Source: DAOTWA01 sp034435955 (GTDB lineage Bacteria; Chloroflexota; Anaerolineae; Anaerolineales; Anaerolineaceae). Taken from it: a stretch of DNA of 33,259 bases. Position 1 is the first letter of the stretch; every line of letters starts with the position of its first letter. Under the pieces are notes generated by a model. It was not told where the DNA came from. It saw nothing but the letters and a program-made list of their open reading frames with translations, and ran no database searches. The position numbers and the translations under genes were made by a program. Where the stretch lies: the NCBI GenBank assembly GCA_034435955.1, contig DAOTWA010000029.1, positions 1-33,259 on the forward strand, in the 5' to 3' direction. Positions 24,754 through 33,066 of this stretch are shown here, one piece after another.

Positions 24754-26715
24754 TCACTCAACGATAATCTTGACCGGCGTGACTGCCTCGCTCAGTATTT
24801 TCTTCCAATCAGTCGCAGATTTCGCCCCCAGACGGGCAGCCAACGCTTCCAGAATAGCCCGGTTGCTCCAGACGTCGCGCGGGGGAACCAGCGCTGCGTG
24901 TGCGCTCTGGACAATCCCTTCCAGGTTGACGAAACGCCCGTCCTCTTCAGCCCAGGTGGTTGCCGGCAGGACGACGTCGGCCAAGGCGGTGAGTGGGGAG
25001 TGATATGCACATTGCGCCACTAGGAAGGGAACCCCTTCTAAACGGCCGATCTGCTCCTGGCTGAGCTGATCGTCGCCCAACGCGATGAAAACTGCCTGAT
25101 GACCATTGAGCGAAAAGGGATGCTCCAGGCCGAGCGCTGAAGCCGCCAGGCTGTTGGCGCCCCCCTTGGGGCTCAGCACGCTCGAACGACCCTCGTCCAA
25201 AGCGCCGGCAAACCGGGCCAGAGCGAGCAGCGCCTTCAGATCACTGGGCGTGAGCTCTGCTCCGTAAATGAAAACAGGCTTGCGAGCATGCTTCAATAGC
25301 TCTGCGGCTGCTTCGATCTCGTCGGAAGAGATGCCCGTCTTCATCGCGTCAGGGTTGCTATGGGTTTTATTGCCATCCCCGGTCGTGAGCGACGTCTGGA
25401 TTGCGCGGAACACATCGCCAATGTCACCAAACCCGGGTTTAATGGCAACGTCTGCGCGTTCTTCGATAGCCTCACCGGCGCTTCCGATGGTAATCAGGTG
25501 GGCGCCCCTGGGAATGGAACGTTTGACCAGAAAACCCATTACCTGATGCTCTCTGGCCAGATCGGTGCCGGCTATCAGGATGCAGTCGGCATCTTTCAAG
25601 GCATCCAGGCCTCCCTCGAAGGGACGGCCCAACTCACGCGCTACCCGGGCAGCCGCCGATGTGGTTGCACCCTCTTCAACGGAGGTAACCATCTGAGATC
25701 CGAGAGTCTCGGCGAATATGCTCTTGAATAATGCCAGGGCTTCTATGCTGAGGCGAGTGGAAGCAACCGCCGCCACCCCCTTGCCATTCATGCCAGCTAG
25801 CAGGCGGAGCCTGGAAGCGATCCGATCGAGGGCTTCTTCCCATGTGACGGGTTTATGGAAGCCATTCTCGCGCACCAACGGCGTCAGCACTCGCTCACGT
25901 TCCTCCCTGAGGGGTAGATACCGGCCGGCCTCGCACAGCACACCAGAGTTGATAGGCGCATCCCAATCACCTTCGATGCGCACCAGATGGTTATCGCGGG
26001 TGAGCAGGTCTACGGTGCATCCCAGGCTGCAGGCGGTGCAAACGCTCTTAACCTTGGTTAACTGTGCCTCAAGGCCGCGGTATGCGCTCTCCCGGTCGAT
26101 CAGCGCTCCAGTGGGACAAATTTGCACGCACGTACCACACGAGATGCACGAGCTTTCCCCCAGCGGGACGCCAAAATCGGCTACCACAAGGCTGTTCGCG
26201 CCGCGTTCTTGGATGCTGAGGGTGAAATTCCCCACCAACTCGCCACAGGCGCGTACACAACGGCGGCAGAGTATGCAGCGGTTGTGTTCTAAGACGAAGT
26301 ACGGGTGGGACGCGTCGAGCGGGTATGGTGTCCAGGTCGGCTGGAGAGGCCAGTGCGTCATCTCTTGCTTATACGCGGCGTTCTGCAGTTCGCAATCCCC
26401 ACCGCTTTCCTGACAATACATACAAAAATGATTGCGCTCACTGAAAAGCAGCGTGAGGACGTATTTGCGCGCTTCGTGGATCTGCTCACTGTCCGTACGC
26501 ACTACCATGTTGTTGGTCACTGGCATGGTGCAGGAAGTTTGGGGCGTGCGCATGCCTTCGATCTCAACCAGACATAACCGGCAACCGCCATAGGGCTTCA
26601 GATTGGGATGATCGCACAGGGTTGGGATGGGTATGCCGGCCTGGCGGGCGGCTTGAAGCACGGTTGTCCCTTCGGAGACCTGAATTTGCTTGCCGTCAAT
26701 CGTCATGTTGAGCAT
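24754..26715 (-). CDS. HoxU/NuoG-like subunit with degenerate molybdopterin domain
   Basis: This 653-residue electron-relay subunit begins with a plant-type [2Fe-2S] domain (C34, C45, C48, C62). A His/Cys cluster segment NHFCMYCQESGGDC (H96, C98, C101, C108) follows. Next come two [4Fe-4S] clusters (C147/C150/C153/C157 and C190/C193/C196/C200) and an oxidoreductase-type [4Fe-4S] (C226/C229/C233/C261). Residues 270-650 resemble the molybdopterin domain of NuoG and formate dehydrogenase. The region that normally gives the Cys/Sec ligand reads SVEEGATTS, so no metal site is likely. Cyanobacterial HoxU stops near residue 240. AGAGGA precedes the ATG. Confidence 0.9.
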   Translation of the reverse strand: MLNMTIDGKQIQVSEGTTVLQAARQAGIPIPTLCDHPNLKPYGGCRLCLVEIEGMRTPQTSCTMPVTNNMVVRTDSEQIHEARKYVLTLLFSERNHFCMYCQESGGDCELQNAAYKQEMTHWPLQPTWTPYPLDASHPYFVLEHNRCILCRRCVRACGELVGNFTLSIQERGANSLVVADFGVPLGESSCISCGTCVQICPTGALIDRESAYRGLEAQLTKVKSVCTACSLGCTVDLLTRDNHLVRIEGDWDAPINSGVLCEAGRYLPLREERERVLTPLVRENGFHKPVTWEEALDRIASRLRLLAGMNGKGVAAVASTRLSIEALALFKSIFAETLGSQMVTSVEEGATTSAAARVARELGRPFEGGLDALKDADCILIAGTDLAREHQVMGFLVKRSIPRGAHLITIGSAGEAIEERADVAIKPGFGDIGDVFRAIQTSLTTGDGNKTHSNPDAMKTGISSDEIEAAAELLKHARKPVFIYGAELTPSDLKALLALARFAGALDEGRSSVLSPKGGANSLAASALGLEHPFSLNGHQAVFIALGDDQLSQEQIGRLEGVPFLVAQCAYHSPLTALADVVLPATTWAEEDGRFVNLEGIVQSAHAALVPPRDVWSNRAILEALAARLGAKSATDWKKILSEAVTPVKIIVE

Positions 26716-26739
26716 GATCGTCCTCTCAAAGGGTCGATT

Positions 26740-28398
26740 TCAATCCAGTACCGGGGTTGGCGTCTCGACTGCTCGCTTGTTGATCGCGCAAACGCCAGTT
26801 GGACAGACTTTGAGCTTGATGTGCGCCTCAACCTCGGCACGGAAATGGGCGAGGATATCCCGCAATGGCGAGCCGGCGGTTTGGCCGAGGCCACAATTGG
26901 AAAGCTGAGACATATTCCGGCTGAGCAACGCAAGATCGTCCAGATCGCGCATGCTCCCCATACCTGCGGCGATACCAGTGAGGATCTGATAAGCGCGCTG
27001 AGTGCCAACACGGCACGGAGTACACTTGCCGCAACTCTCTTTGCGGAAAAAGTTGAGCAGCGTCCTGGCCAGATCTACCACGCAGGTGTTTTCATCGCAA
27101 ATCAACAGGGCGCCCGAACCTAAGGCAACGCCCGCTCGGCTGTACGAATCGAAGTCCATGGGTGTATCCTGCAGGCTGGCTGGCACGATCGAGCCGCTTG
27201 AACCACCCGTCTGGGCCAGCTTGAAGGACGCATCGTTTGCCATGCCTTTTGCATAAATAGCAATGACCTCGCGCAGGGTGATGCCCATGGGCACCTCGAT
27301 CGCGCCTCTTGCGTTGACGTTGCCCAGGATCGTGTATACCTTGGTGCCTGGGCTGCTGCTAGTTCCAATGCTGCGAAACCAGGAGGCTCCGTTGCGCAAA
27401 ATGGCAGGCACGTTGGCCAGAGTCTCGACGTTATTGACTACCGTCGGGCATCCCCATAAGCCGTAGGTCGTGGGATAAGGTGGTCGCGAGCGGGGTTCGC
27501 CCCGCTTACCCTCGATGGATTCGATCAGCGCGGTCTCCTCGCCGCAGATATAAGCGCCTGCTCCAGAATGAAGATGGATCTCGAAGCTGAAATTCGATCC
27601 AAATAAGTGCTCTCCTAACAGACCCAATTCGTGAGCCTGGGCGATCGCTTTATCCAGGCGTTGCTGCGCCAAAGCATACTCGCCCCGGACGTAGATATAG
27701 CCCTCCTGAGCGCCGATGGCATATCCGGCGATGGCCATTGCTTCGATGATGGCGTGAGGGTCGCCTTCAAGCACCAGGCGGTCTTTGAACGTGCCGGGTT
27801 CGCTCTCGTCGGCGTTGCAGATGACGAATTTCTTCTCGCCGGGAGCCTTAGAAACGAAGCGCCATTTCATCCCCGTGGGGAAACCTGCTCCGCCTCGCCC
27901 GCGCAGGCCCGATTCTTCCAACGTTTTAATCACCTCGGCGGGCGTCATCTCGGTCAGCGCTTTGCCTAGCGCCTGATAGCCATCGTGAAGGATGTAATCC
28001 CGGATATCCTCAGGGTCGATCAATCCAGCGCGCTCAAGGACGATGCGGCGCTCGGCGGGCAGGGTACCACGGCGGGCCGACAGCCAGGCGATGCGCCCGT
28101 GGAGTTCGTGGGGTGAAGCCAGCAGACTGGCCGCCACATTACCTTTATACAGGTGCTCCTCGACCAGAGTGTGCACATCCTCCGGATGGACCGGACCGTA
28201 GATGACCGCTTCGGGGTAGACAATGACCAACGGTACCGCATCATGCCGGCCAACGTTTCCCACCATCGAGAGCGCTACCTCATCCTGGAGATCGAAAGCC
28301 ACGATCTCTTCTTGCAGACGATGGAAGACGCGTTGGGCGCCAAGCTCCATGCTCATTGGGTCGCTGGAAACAAGCACCATGGATCGAACAGCTTTCAT
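26740..28398 (-). CDS. hoxF: NADH/FMN diaphorase subunit (HoxF/NuoF-like)
   Basis: This 552-residue flavoprotein exchanges electrons with NAD(H). The NADH site is LRGRGGAGFPTGMKW (165-179) and the FMN region is GAGAYICGEETAL (279-291). A [4Fe-4S] cluster uses C456/C459/C462 and C502. The first 95 residues keep the thioredoxin-like fold pattern but have no cysteine (SSDPMSMELGA and MVGNVGRHDA stand at the ligand positions). The end, H526-x5-C532-PTGV-C537, stops before the two-cluster ferredoxin domain found in bifurcating relatives. CCTCCT on the plus strand gives a strong ribosome site. It lies 10 bases after hoxE. Confidence 0.93.
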   Translation of the reverse strand: MKAVRSMVLVSSDPMSMELGAQRVFHRLQEEIVAFDLQDEVALSMVGNVGRHDAVPLVIVYPEAVIYGPVHPEDVHTLVEEHLYKGNVAASLLASPHELHGRIAWLSARRGTLPAERRIVLERAGLIDPEDIRDYILHDGYQALGKALTEMTPAEVIKTLEESGLRGRGGAGFPTGMKWRFVSKAPGEKKFVICNADESEPGTFKDRLVLEGDPHAIIEAMAIAGYAIGAQEGYIYVRGEYALAQQRLDKAIAQAHELGLLGEHLFGSNFSFEIHLHSGAGAYICGEETALIESIEGKRGEPRSRPPYPTTYGLWGCPTVVNNVETLANVPAILRNGASWFRSIGTSSSPGTKVYTILGNVNARGAIEVPMGITLREVIAIYAKGMANDASFKLAQTGGSSGSIVPASLQDTPMDFDSYSRAGVALGSGALLICDENTCVVDLARTLLNFFRKESCGKCTPCRVGTQRAYQILTGIAAGMGSMRDLDDLALLSRNMSQLSNCGLGQTAGSPLRDILAHFRAEVEAHIKLKVCPTGVCAINKRAVETPTPVLD

Positions 28399-28408
28399 CG
28401 ATTTCCTC

Positions 28409-28888
28409 CTATGGGTAACGCGCCAGGATTTCGGGAAGTTTTTCCGGGGTCACATTACCGTACATGTCCTCATCGACCAGCAGAACCGGGCCGACGGCGC
28501 ACACACCCAGGCAGCTCACGGTCTCCAGCGTCCAGCGTTTATCTGCGCTGGTCTGGCCCTCTTCGATGCCGAGGCGATCCTTGAGGGCTTGAAAAACCTC
28601 GCCGCCGCCGACCACATGGCAGGGCGCGCTCTCACAGAAGCGGATCACATGACGTCCACGCGGCTTTATCGAAAGCATCTTGTAGAAGCTGGCCACCGAA
28701 AAAAGCTGGCCCTTGGGTATACGCAGCGTCCGGCAGATCTCTTCCAGCGCTTCCTTAGGCAGATAGCCGAGCGTCCGGTTGACATCGTTTAAGATGGGGA
28801 TCAGCTCGTCCCGGCTGACGCCGTAACGGTTTACGGCGGCTTTTACGGCTTCTGCCACCACTTTCCCGTTCTCCTTTGCTGACGCCAT
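28409..28888 (-). CDS. hoxE: [2Fe-2S] diaphorase subunit (HoxE/NuoE-like)
   Basis: This 159-residue protein has an N-terminal helical bundle and a C-terminal thioredoxin-like [2Fe-2S] domain. The four ligands C85/C90 (FCESAPC) and C126/C130 (SCLGVC) are intact. It pairs with the NuoF-like subunit in NAD-linked hydrogenases and complex I. GGAGG lies 7 bases before the ATG. The length is normal. It follows the HndB-like gene after 93 bases. Confidence 0.94.
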   Translation of the reverse strand: MASAKENGKVVAEAVKAAVNRYGVSRDELIPILNDVNRTLGYLPKEALEEICRTLRIPKGQLFSVASFYKMLSIKPRGRHVIRFCESAPCHVVGGGEVFQALKDRLGIEEGQTSADKRWTLETVSCLGVCAVGPVLLVDEDMYGNVTPEKLPEILARYP

Positions 28889-28981
28889 GACTTACCTCCA
28901 GACCTCTCGTATCAAAAGCTTATGATGGGCGCGGGGAATCCCACCTTAATGTTTAATCACTCCTGTGGAAATGGTCCGATT

Positions 28982-29350
28982 TCACGGAATGACAAGAGCG
29001 TCCTCCACGATCCGGCCGTTCTCAATATGTTCTTTCAAGATATGGCGCGCGCGCTCGGGGCTGACTTTGCCATAGATCACCCTGGATTGTTCGCCGCGCT
29101 GTACGATCACGACCGGCTCGCTTGAACACATACCCATGCAGCCTGTCTGCGTGACGATGACGTCAGATAATCCGTCTGCCTCGATCGTGTCACGAATGGC
29201 CTTAAAGGTCTCTCGCGCTCCGACGGCTATGCCGCATGTGCCCATGGCTACACTGATCCTGGCGCGAACATGGGACATCTCAGCCCGACGCTGCTCAAGC
29301 GCCTCCTGTTTGACGCATGTTAAATCATTCAGGCTTTTTATGGCATGCAT
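28982..29350 (-). CDS. Thioredoxin-like [2Fe-2S] protein (HndB-like)
   Basis: This 122-residue protein resembles HndB of NADP-reducing hydrogenases. The core is VAMGTCGIAVGARETF (C39) and TQTGCMGMCSSEPVVIV (C71, C75), then YGKVSPERARHILKEHI. The same pattern normally forms the N-terminal domain of NuoF-like bifurcating subunits. A further cysteine C12 lies in the N-terminal part. As the first gene of the leftward hydrogenase run it probably serves as an electron entry or exit subunit. The start is uncertain: a weak site precedes 29350, and an internal ATG at residue 25 is possible. Confidence 0.85.
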   Translation of the reverse strand: MHAIKSLNDLTCVKQEALEQRRAEMSHVRARISVAMGTCGIAVGARETFKAIRDTIEADGLSDVIVTQTGCMGMCSSEPVVIVQRGEQSRVIYGKVSPERARHILKEHIENGRIVEDALVIP

Positions 29351-29467
29351 GACTCGAAATCCGTTTATCCTTCAATCCATTTCATAACTGGCAAAATGCA
29401 CTCCGCATCCGGCTCGCCAGGAGATGGCATCCACAGCTTGTTGGCTGCCGGCTGCGCCTTGACGGAA

Positions 29468-29517
29468 TTGTGATTTTTGCCACGAATAGTTTACTCGTCA
29501 CGGTCGGAATTGCCCAA
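29468..29517 (-). promoter_or_regulatory. Candidate hydrogenase-operon promoter with Rex-like site
   Basis: On the minus strand TTGGGC (29512-29517), 18 bases and TAAACT (29488-29493) make a moderate promoter. TTGTGA-N6-CCACGA (29468-29485, plus strand) matches the Rex consensus TTGTGA-N6-TCACAA with one perfect half and 4 of 6 in the other. It covers the predicted start point, where a repressor would act. It lies about 120 bases before the HndB-like ATG. Confidence 0.4.
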
Positions 29518-29637
29518 TATCAAATGTCATGTAAAAGGATGCCGGTTGTCAACCATGGGCATATCCGACTGGCTCATCCGGAAAACCAGCGAGTATGAAT
29601 TCGCCTTTCCCTGTCTGGCGATGCGCATGGGTCATCA

Positions 29638-30516
29638 TCAGGCCGCTTTGCTGAGAGCGGTTTTTTTGCGCAGATAAATAAACCAGTAAACCACGCCCAC
29701 CAATACTGCACCGCCGATGATATTGCCAATGGTGACAGGTAACAGATTGTTCAACAGGAAACGCTCCCAGGTGAGGTTGGCGTAATCGCCGGCCGATTTA
29801 CCGATCGCGAGCCAAAAACTTTGCGGCGCGAAGTATTTAATGGCCAGTCCCATTGGAATGAAGTACATGTTGGCGACACTGTGCTCATACCCAGCCGCAA
29901 CGAAGGCCGATATGGGCGGGATGATGGCCAGAATTCGATCCGCAGTCGAACGTGCCGAGTAAGTCAGCCACACAGCCAGACAGACCAATGTGTTGCACAG
30001 CACACCCAGGCTGACAGCCTGTATGAAATTCAGGCTTACCTTTGCGCTGGCGGTGTTCAAGGCGGACAGACCGACGGCTCCACTCCCTTGCAGGTACTGC
30101 CCGCTGAAGAAGGAAAGTCCTACGGTCAGGATGGCGCCGACGAAATTCCCCAGGTAAACGATGACCCAGTTACGCAACACGGAGCGCGTGCTGATACGCC
30201 GGCTGGCCCAGGCCATCACGATCAAGTTGTTGCCGGTGAAAAGCTCCGCGCCTCCGACGATGACCAGAATCAGTCCGAGCGAAAAGACAAGGCCGGCCAA
30301 CAGGCGTGTCACGCCGTAGGTCAGCTTATCGCCCGCTCCGGCGATGACCGTGGTGGCGAAAATTGCACCAAGGGCGATGAACGCCCCTGCCAGCACGGCC
30401 AGGCCGAAGGTCGTCATAAAATCGAGATGGGCTTTGCGAATGCCGATTGCTTCGGCTCGCTCGGCCATCTCGGGCGGCATGAGTGCATCGATTCGGACAA
30501 TATTCTCTTGGTTCAT
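29638..30516 (-). CDS. Formate/nitrite transporter family channel
   Basis: This 292-residue protein has six hydrophobic segments and the FNT signatures GGAELFTGN (88-96), AAGYEHSVANMYFIP (with the pore histidine H212) and LLPVTIGNIIGG near the end. It forms a pentameric inner-membrane channel for formate, nitrite or a related small anion; the exact ion cannot be told from sequence. GAGGGTG precedes the ATG. It is in the same direction as the hydrogenase run, 287 bases upstream, and its next upstream neighbour is an LCMT-type methyltransferase. Confidence 0.93.
   Translation of the reverse strand: MNQENIVRIDALMPPEMAERAEAIGIRKAHLDFMTTFGLAVLAGAFIALGAIFATTVIAGAGDKLTYGVTRLLAGLVFSLGLILVIVGGAELFTGNNLIVMAWASRRISTRSVLRNWVIVYLGNFVGAILTVGLSFFSGQYLQGSGAVGLSALNTASAKVSLNFIQAVSLGVLCNTLVCLAVWLTYSARSTADRILAIIPPISAFVAAGYEHSVANMYFIPMGLAIKYFAPQSFWLAIGKSAGDYANLTWERFLLNNLLPVTIGNIIGGAVLVGVVYWFIYLRKKTALSKAA
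29643..29667 (+). terminator. Plus-strand intrinsic-terminator-like hairpin
   Basis: On the plus strand CCGCT (29643-29647) and AGCGG (29656-29660) form a stem with an 8-base loop, followed by seven Ts (29661-29667). It overlaps the last codons of the FNT gene, which is on the other strand. The T run may simply reflect two lysine codons. If real it would end rightward transcripts from 29351-29640. Confidence 0.35.
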
Positions 30517-30593
30517 ATGTCACCCTCGTTCAGCTCGGAGGCTGGTCCTTTCAATAAAGGAATATCAGGAACGGCGATTTTATTTGAGGTGGT

Positions 30594-31460
30594 CTACCTT
30601 CGATTTTCCATGATTTCGGCATGAACGATAGCATAAATCTCTGCCACTTTTCGATTTTGACTGGGACCTGTGCAGTAAAGGCGCCTGAGCTGTTCGGCAT
30701 CTACATCCACTGCATTCGTGAAGCCTCTAACCGTCAAGAAATCCTCGATCTTGCCCTTTTCAACGCCAAAGACTAATTCCTCGCCGGTAAGACGCTGGTA
30801 GCGTTGCATGCGCTTTATTTCGCCTCGCTTATGTTCGGCGGTCAGCGCAGATACATAAACATAATCGAAGATGATGGCGCTTCCTGGAGCGGCATTGGCT
30901 CGAATCCATGATAGGGTGGCGTCGATTGTGGCTGCATCCAGATAATAAGTGACCCCCTCCCAGATAAAAAGGGTTTTCAGCGATTGGTCAAAGCCGTTGG
31001 CCAGGATTTTATCCAGTGTTTCGTTGTCAAAATCGATGGGGATGTAAATGACGCCGGGCGGTATTCTGCCGAAGATTTTCTTAATCCGTTCGATCTTGTG
31101 CGCTTGGGTGGTGGGATGATCCACCTCAAAGATCTTTATCTTGCTTTGTTGCACCTCATCTCTGTACGCCCTGGAATCCAGCCCCGCTCCCAAAATAACC
31201 AACTGTTTTGTGCCCGATTCTAGACATTCTCGCAGATAGTCGTCGATATAACGGCAGCGGCAGAGGATAAATCCCTGCACCCCGGGTGCAACCTTCTCGC
31301 CATACCCGGCGAAGAGCTTACTGAGTAAGTAAAAACTCGTATCTGTAAATTTGCGGGCAAAGGGATCGCAGCAAATCCTCTCTTCGGCGGGTTTCTCTGA
31401 TTCAATTGCCCGGATGGCCGCAATACCTCTGGCCGTTGTGCTGATCTGCTTTTCTTTCAC
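30594..31460 (-). CDS. LCMT/PPM1-family SAM-dependent methyltransferase
   Basis: This 288-residue protein has the LCMT-type motif I VILGAGLDSRAYR (88-100), the acidic FEVDHP (111-116) and the later segment FIWEGVTYYLD. Bacterial members are often O-methyltransferases of unknown or polyketide-type substrates. The N-terminal segment STTARGIAAIRAIES is also typical. The start is GTG at 31460, preceded by GGAATG. It is divergent from hisS and 77 bases upstream of the FNT gene. No functional link to either is evident. Confidence 0.87.
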   Translation of the reverse strand: MKEKQISTTARGIAAIRAIESEKPAEERICCDPFARKFTDTSFYLLSKLFAGYGEKVAPGVQGFILCRCRYIDDYLRECLESGTKQLVILGAGLDSRAYRDEVQQSKIKIFEVDHPTTQAHKIERIKKIFGRIPPGVIYIPIDFDNETLDKILANGFDQSLKTLFIWEGVTYYLDAATIDATLSWIRANAAPGSAIIFDYVYVSALTAEHKRGEIKRMQRYQRLTGEELVFGVEKGKIEDFLTVRGFTNAVDVDAEQLRRLYCTGPSQNRKVAEIYAIVHAEIMENRR

Positions 31461-31594
31461 GGAAACATTCCACGAAATCTAACTCGCTGCCATTCCCGCC
31501 TGATCGAAAAAGTCATCACGCTGGTTGGTTTTAGACTGTATATCACTTCCAGTCTGTTGCAGGTAGTGTTGTTCATCCCGTGAAGGATGGTCTA

Positions 31595-31624
31595 TTGTCA
31601 TGTTATAAATTTCACAAATAGATT
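31595..31624 (+). promoter_or_regulatory. Possible hisS promoter
   Basis: TTGTCA (31595-31600), 18 bases and TAGATT (31619-31624) are a weak sigma70-like match, about 50 bases before the hisS ATG. The leader shows no T-box features. Confidence 0.25.
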
Positions 31625-31682
31625 GCGCAAGTTTTATGTTAAAATTCACCCGGCTTTATCCCTGAGTATCTATAGGTTGACC

Positions 31683-32951
31683 ATGAAAACGACCATCACG
31701 CCCGTGAAGGGCACCCGTGATTTTTACCCCGAAGACATCGCCATCCGGGTGTGGCTGTATAACCTCATCCGCAAGGTTGCGGAGAGCTTCGGCTATCAGG
31801 AGTACGATGGTCCTTTCTTGGAGAAATTGGAATTATACGCCGCTAAATCAGGCGAGGAACTGGTCAAGGAGCAGGCTTTCGTTTTCCCAGACCGCGGCGG
31901 TGAGATGATCGCCTTACGACCTGAACTGACCCCCAGCCTGGCGCGCATGGTAGCTCAGCGGCAGGACAGCCTCATATTCCCGCTGCGCTGGTGGTCCTTC
32001 GGCCCGTTCTGGCGGTACGAACGGCCGCAGAAAGGCCGCTCGCGTGAATTCTTCCAGTGGAATATTGATCTGATCGGCCCCAACTTACCAGAAGCCGATG
32101 CCGAGATTGCCGCCATCGCGATCGAATTCTTTAAAGTGGTGGGATTGTCTGAACAGCAGATCAGCCTGCACGTTAACAGCCGTAAGCTCATGGACGAACG
32201 CCTGCGCATGCTGGGCGTTCCCACAGAGAAGCATTCAGCGGTTTTCCACCTGATCGACCGGCGTGAGAAAATGAAGGCTGGCGATTGGGATGCATATGGA
32301 CAGGAAATAGGCCTATCGATGGCCCAAATGGATGGCCTGAAAAGCTTACTTGCGGATGAGAAGCTGTGGGAGCAATCCGATGAACTACGCCGGTTCTTCA
32401 GAGCGCTCGAAGCACTGGGCGTGCGCGAGTACGCCCGCTATGATCCCCAGATCATCCGCGGGCTGGATTATTACACCGGCATCGTCTACGAGGCGCGCGA
32501 CGAGGCGGGCGAGTTCCGCGCCGTACTGGGAGGTGGACGCTATGATAATCTGGTGGCCGATGTGGGTGGCGAGCCTGTCGCGGCGACTGGCTTTGCCATG
32601 GGCGACGTGGTTATCACGTTGATGCTGCGTCAGTACGGCCTGATCCCGGCGTTCACGGCCTCGCCAGCACAAGTGATGGTGACTGTTTTCGATGAAGAAT
32701 TGCATCATCAGGCCATCTCGTTTTCGGCTTACCTGCGCAGTGCTGGTTTGAATGTTAATTGCTTCCCAGAACCGGCGCGCCTGCCCAAACAACTCAGATA
32801 TGCCGATCGAATGGGTATCCGCCTGGCGGTCATCCTCGGGCCGGATGAGATTTCGTCCGGTTGTGTGACGATCAAGGATTTGCAGCGAGGCGAACAGGTG
32901 ACTGTATCCCGCTCCGAGGCGGCGGAGAAGATCCGCACGATGCTCTCCTGA
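31683..32951 (+). CDS. hisS: Histidyl-tRNA synthetase
   Basis: This 422-residue class II synthetase charges tRNA-His. It has the N-terminal PVKGTRDFYPED, motif 2 RYERPQKGRSREFFQW (111-126) and the HisRS-specific RGLDYYTG (259-266), followed by GGGRYDNL and a C-terminal anticodon-binding domain. The latter two features separate it from the HisZ paralogue. The motif 2 wording (ERPQKGRSREFFQW) is somewhat closer to archaeal/eukaryotic forms than to E. coli. The ATG at 31683 is chosen because the family sequence begins there. A tRNA-His gene lies 215 bases downstream. Confidence 0.96.
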   Translation: MKTTITPVKGTRDFYPEDIAIRVWLYNLIRKVAESFGYQEYDGPFLEKLELYAAKSGEELVKEQAFVFPDRGGEMIALRPELTPSLARMVAQRQDSLIFPLRWWSFGPFWRYERPQKGRSREFFQWNIDLIGPNLPEADAEIAAIAIEFFKVVGLSEQQISLHVNSRKLMDERLRMLGVPTEKHSAVFHLIDRREKMKAGDWDAYGQEIGLSMAQMDGLKSLLADEKLWEQSDELRRFFRALEALGVREYARYDPQIIRGLDYYTGIVYEARDEAGEFRAVLGGGRYDNLVADVGGEPVAATGFAMGDVVITLMLRQYGLIPAFTASPAQVMVTVFDEELHHQAISFSAYLRSAGLNVNCFPEPARLPKQLRYADRMGIRLAVILGPDEISSGCVTIKDLQRGEQVTVSRSEAAEKIRTMLS

Positions 32952-33066
32952 TCGCGCGAATCGTTTTGCAGCTCCCACATAGGATTATCACGTTACGCTG
33001 GCCTGTAGAAGCTGCGATCGGGCTAGCGCCGACAAGGTGTGTGCCCTCAAAACGGGTCATGAACAA

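Noticed and set aside
24754..26715. True formate dehydrogenase or other Mo/W enzyme
   Set aside because: The FDH-like domain lacks the Cys/Sec ligand region and basic pterin motifs; context is a hydrogenase diaphorase.
22729..29350. [FeFe] hydrogenase of the Hnd type
   Set aside because: HndB-, NuoE- and NuoF-like subunits are present, but there is no H-cluster domain; the catalytic subunits are clearly NiFe.
29546..29638. 30-codon minus-strand frame overlapping the FNT stop (ATGATG)
   Set aside because: Too short, with no recognisable features; probably a chance overlap.
29477..29677. 66-codon plus-strand frame before the hydrogenase operon
   Set aside because: It starts with TTG, has no ribosome site and overlaps the FNT 3' end in antisense.
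31461..31682. T-box riboswitch before hisS
   Set aside because: No T-box sequence, specifier hairpin or terminator/antiterminator pair was seen.
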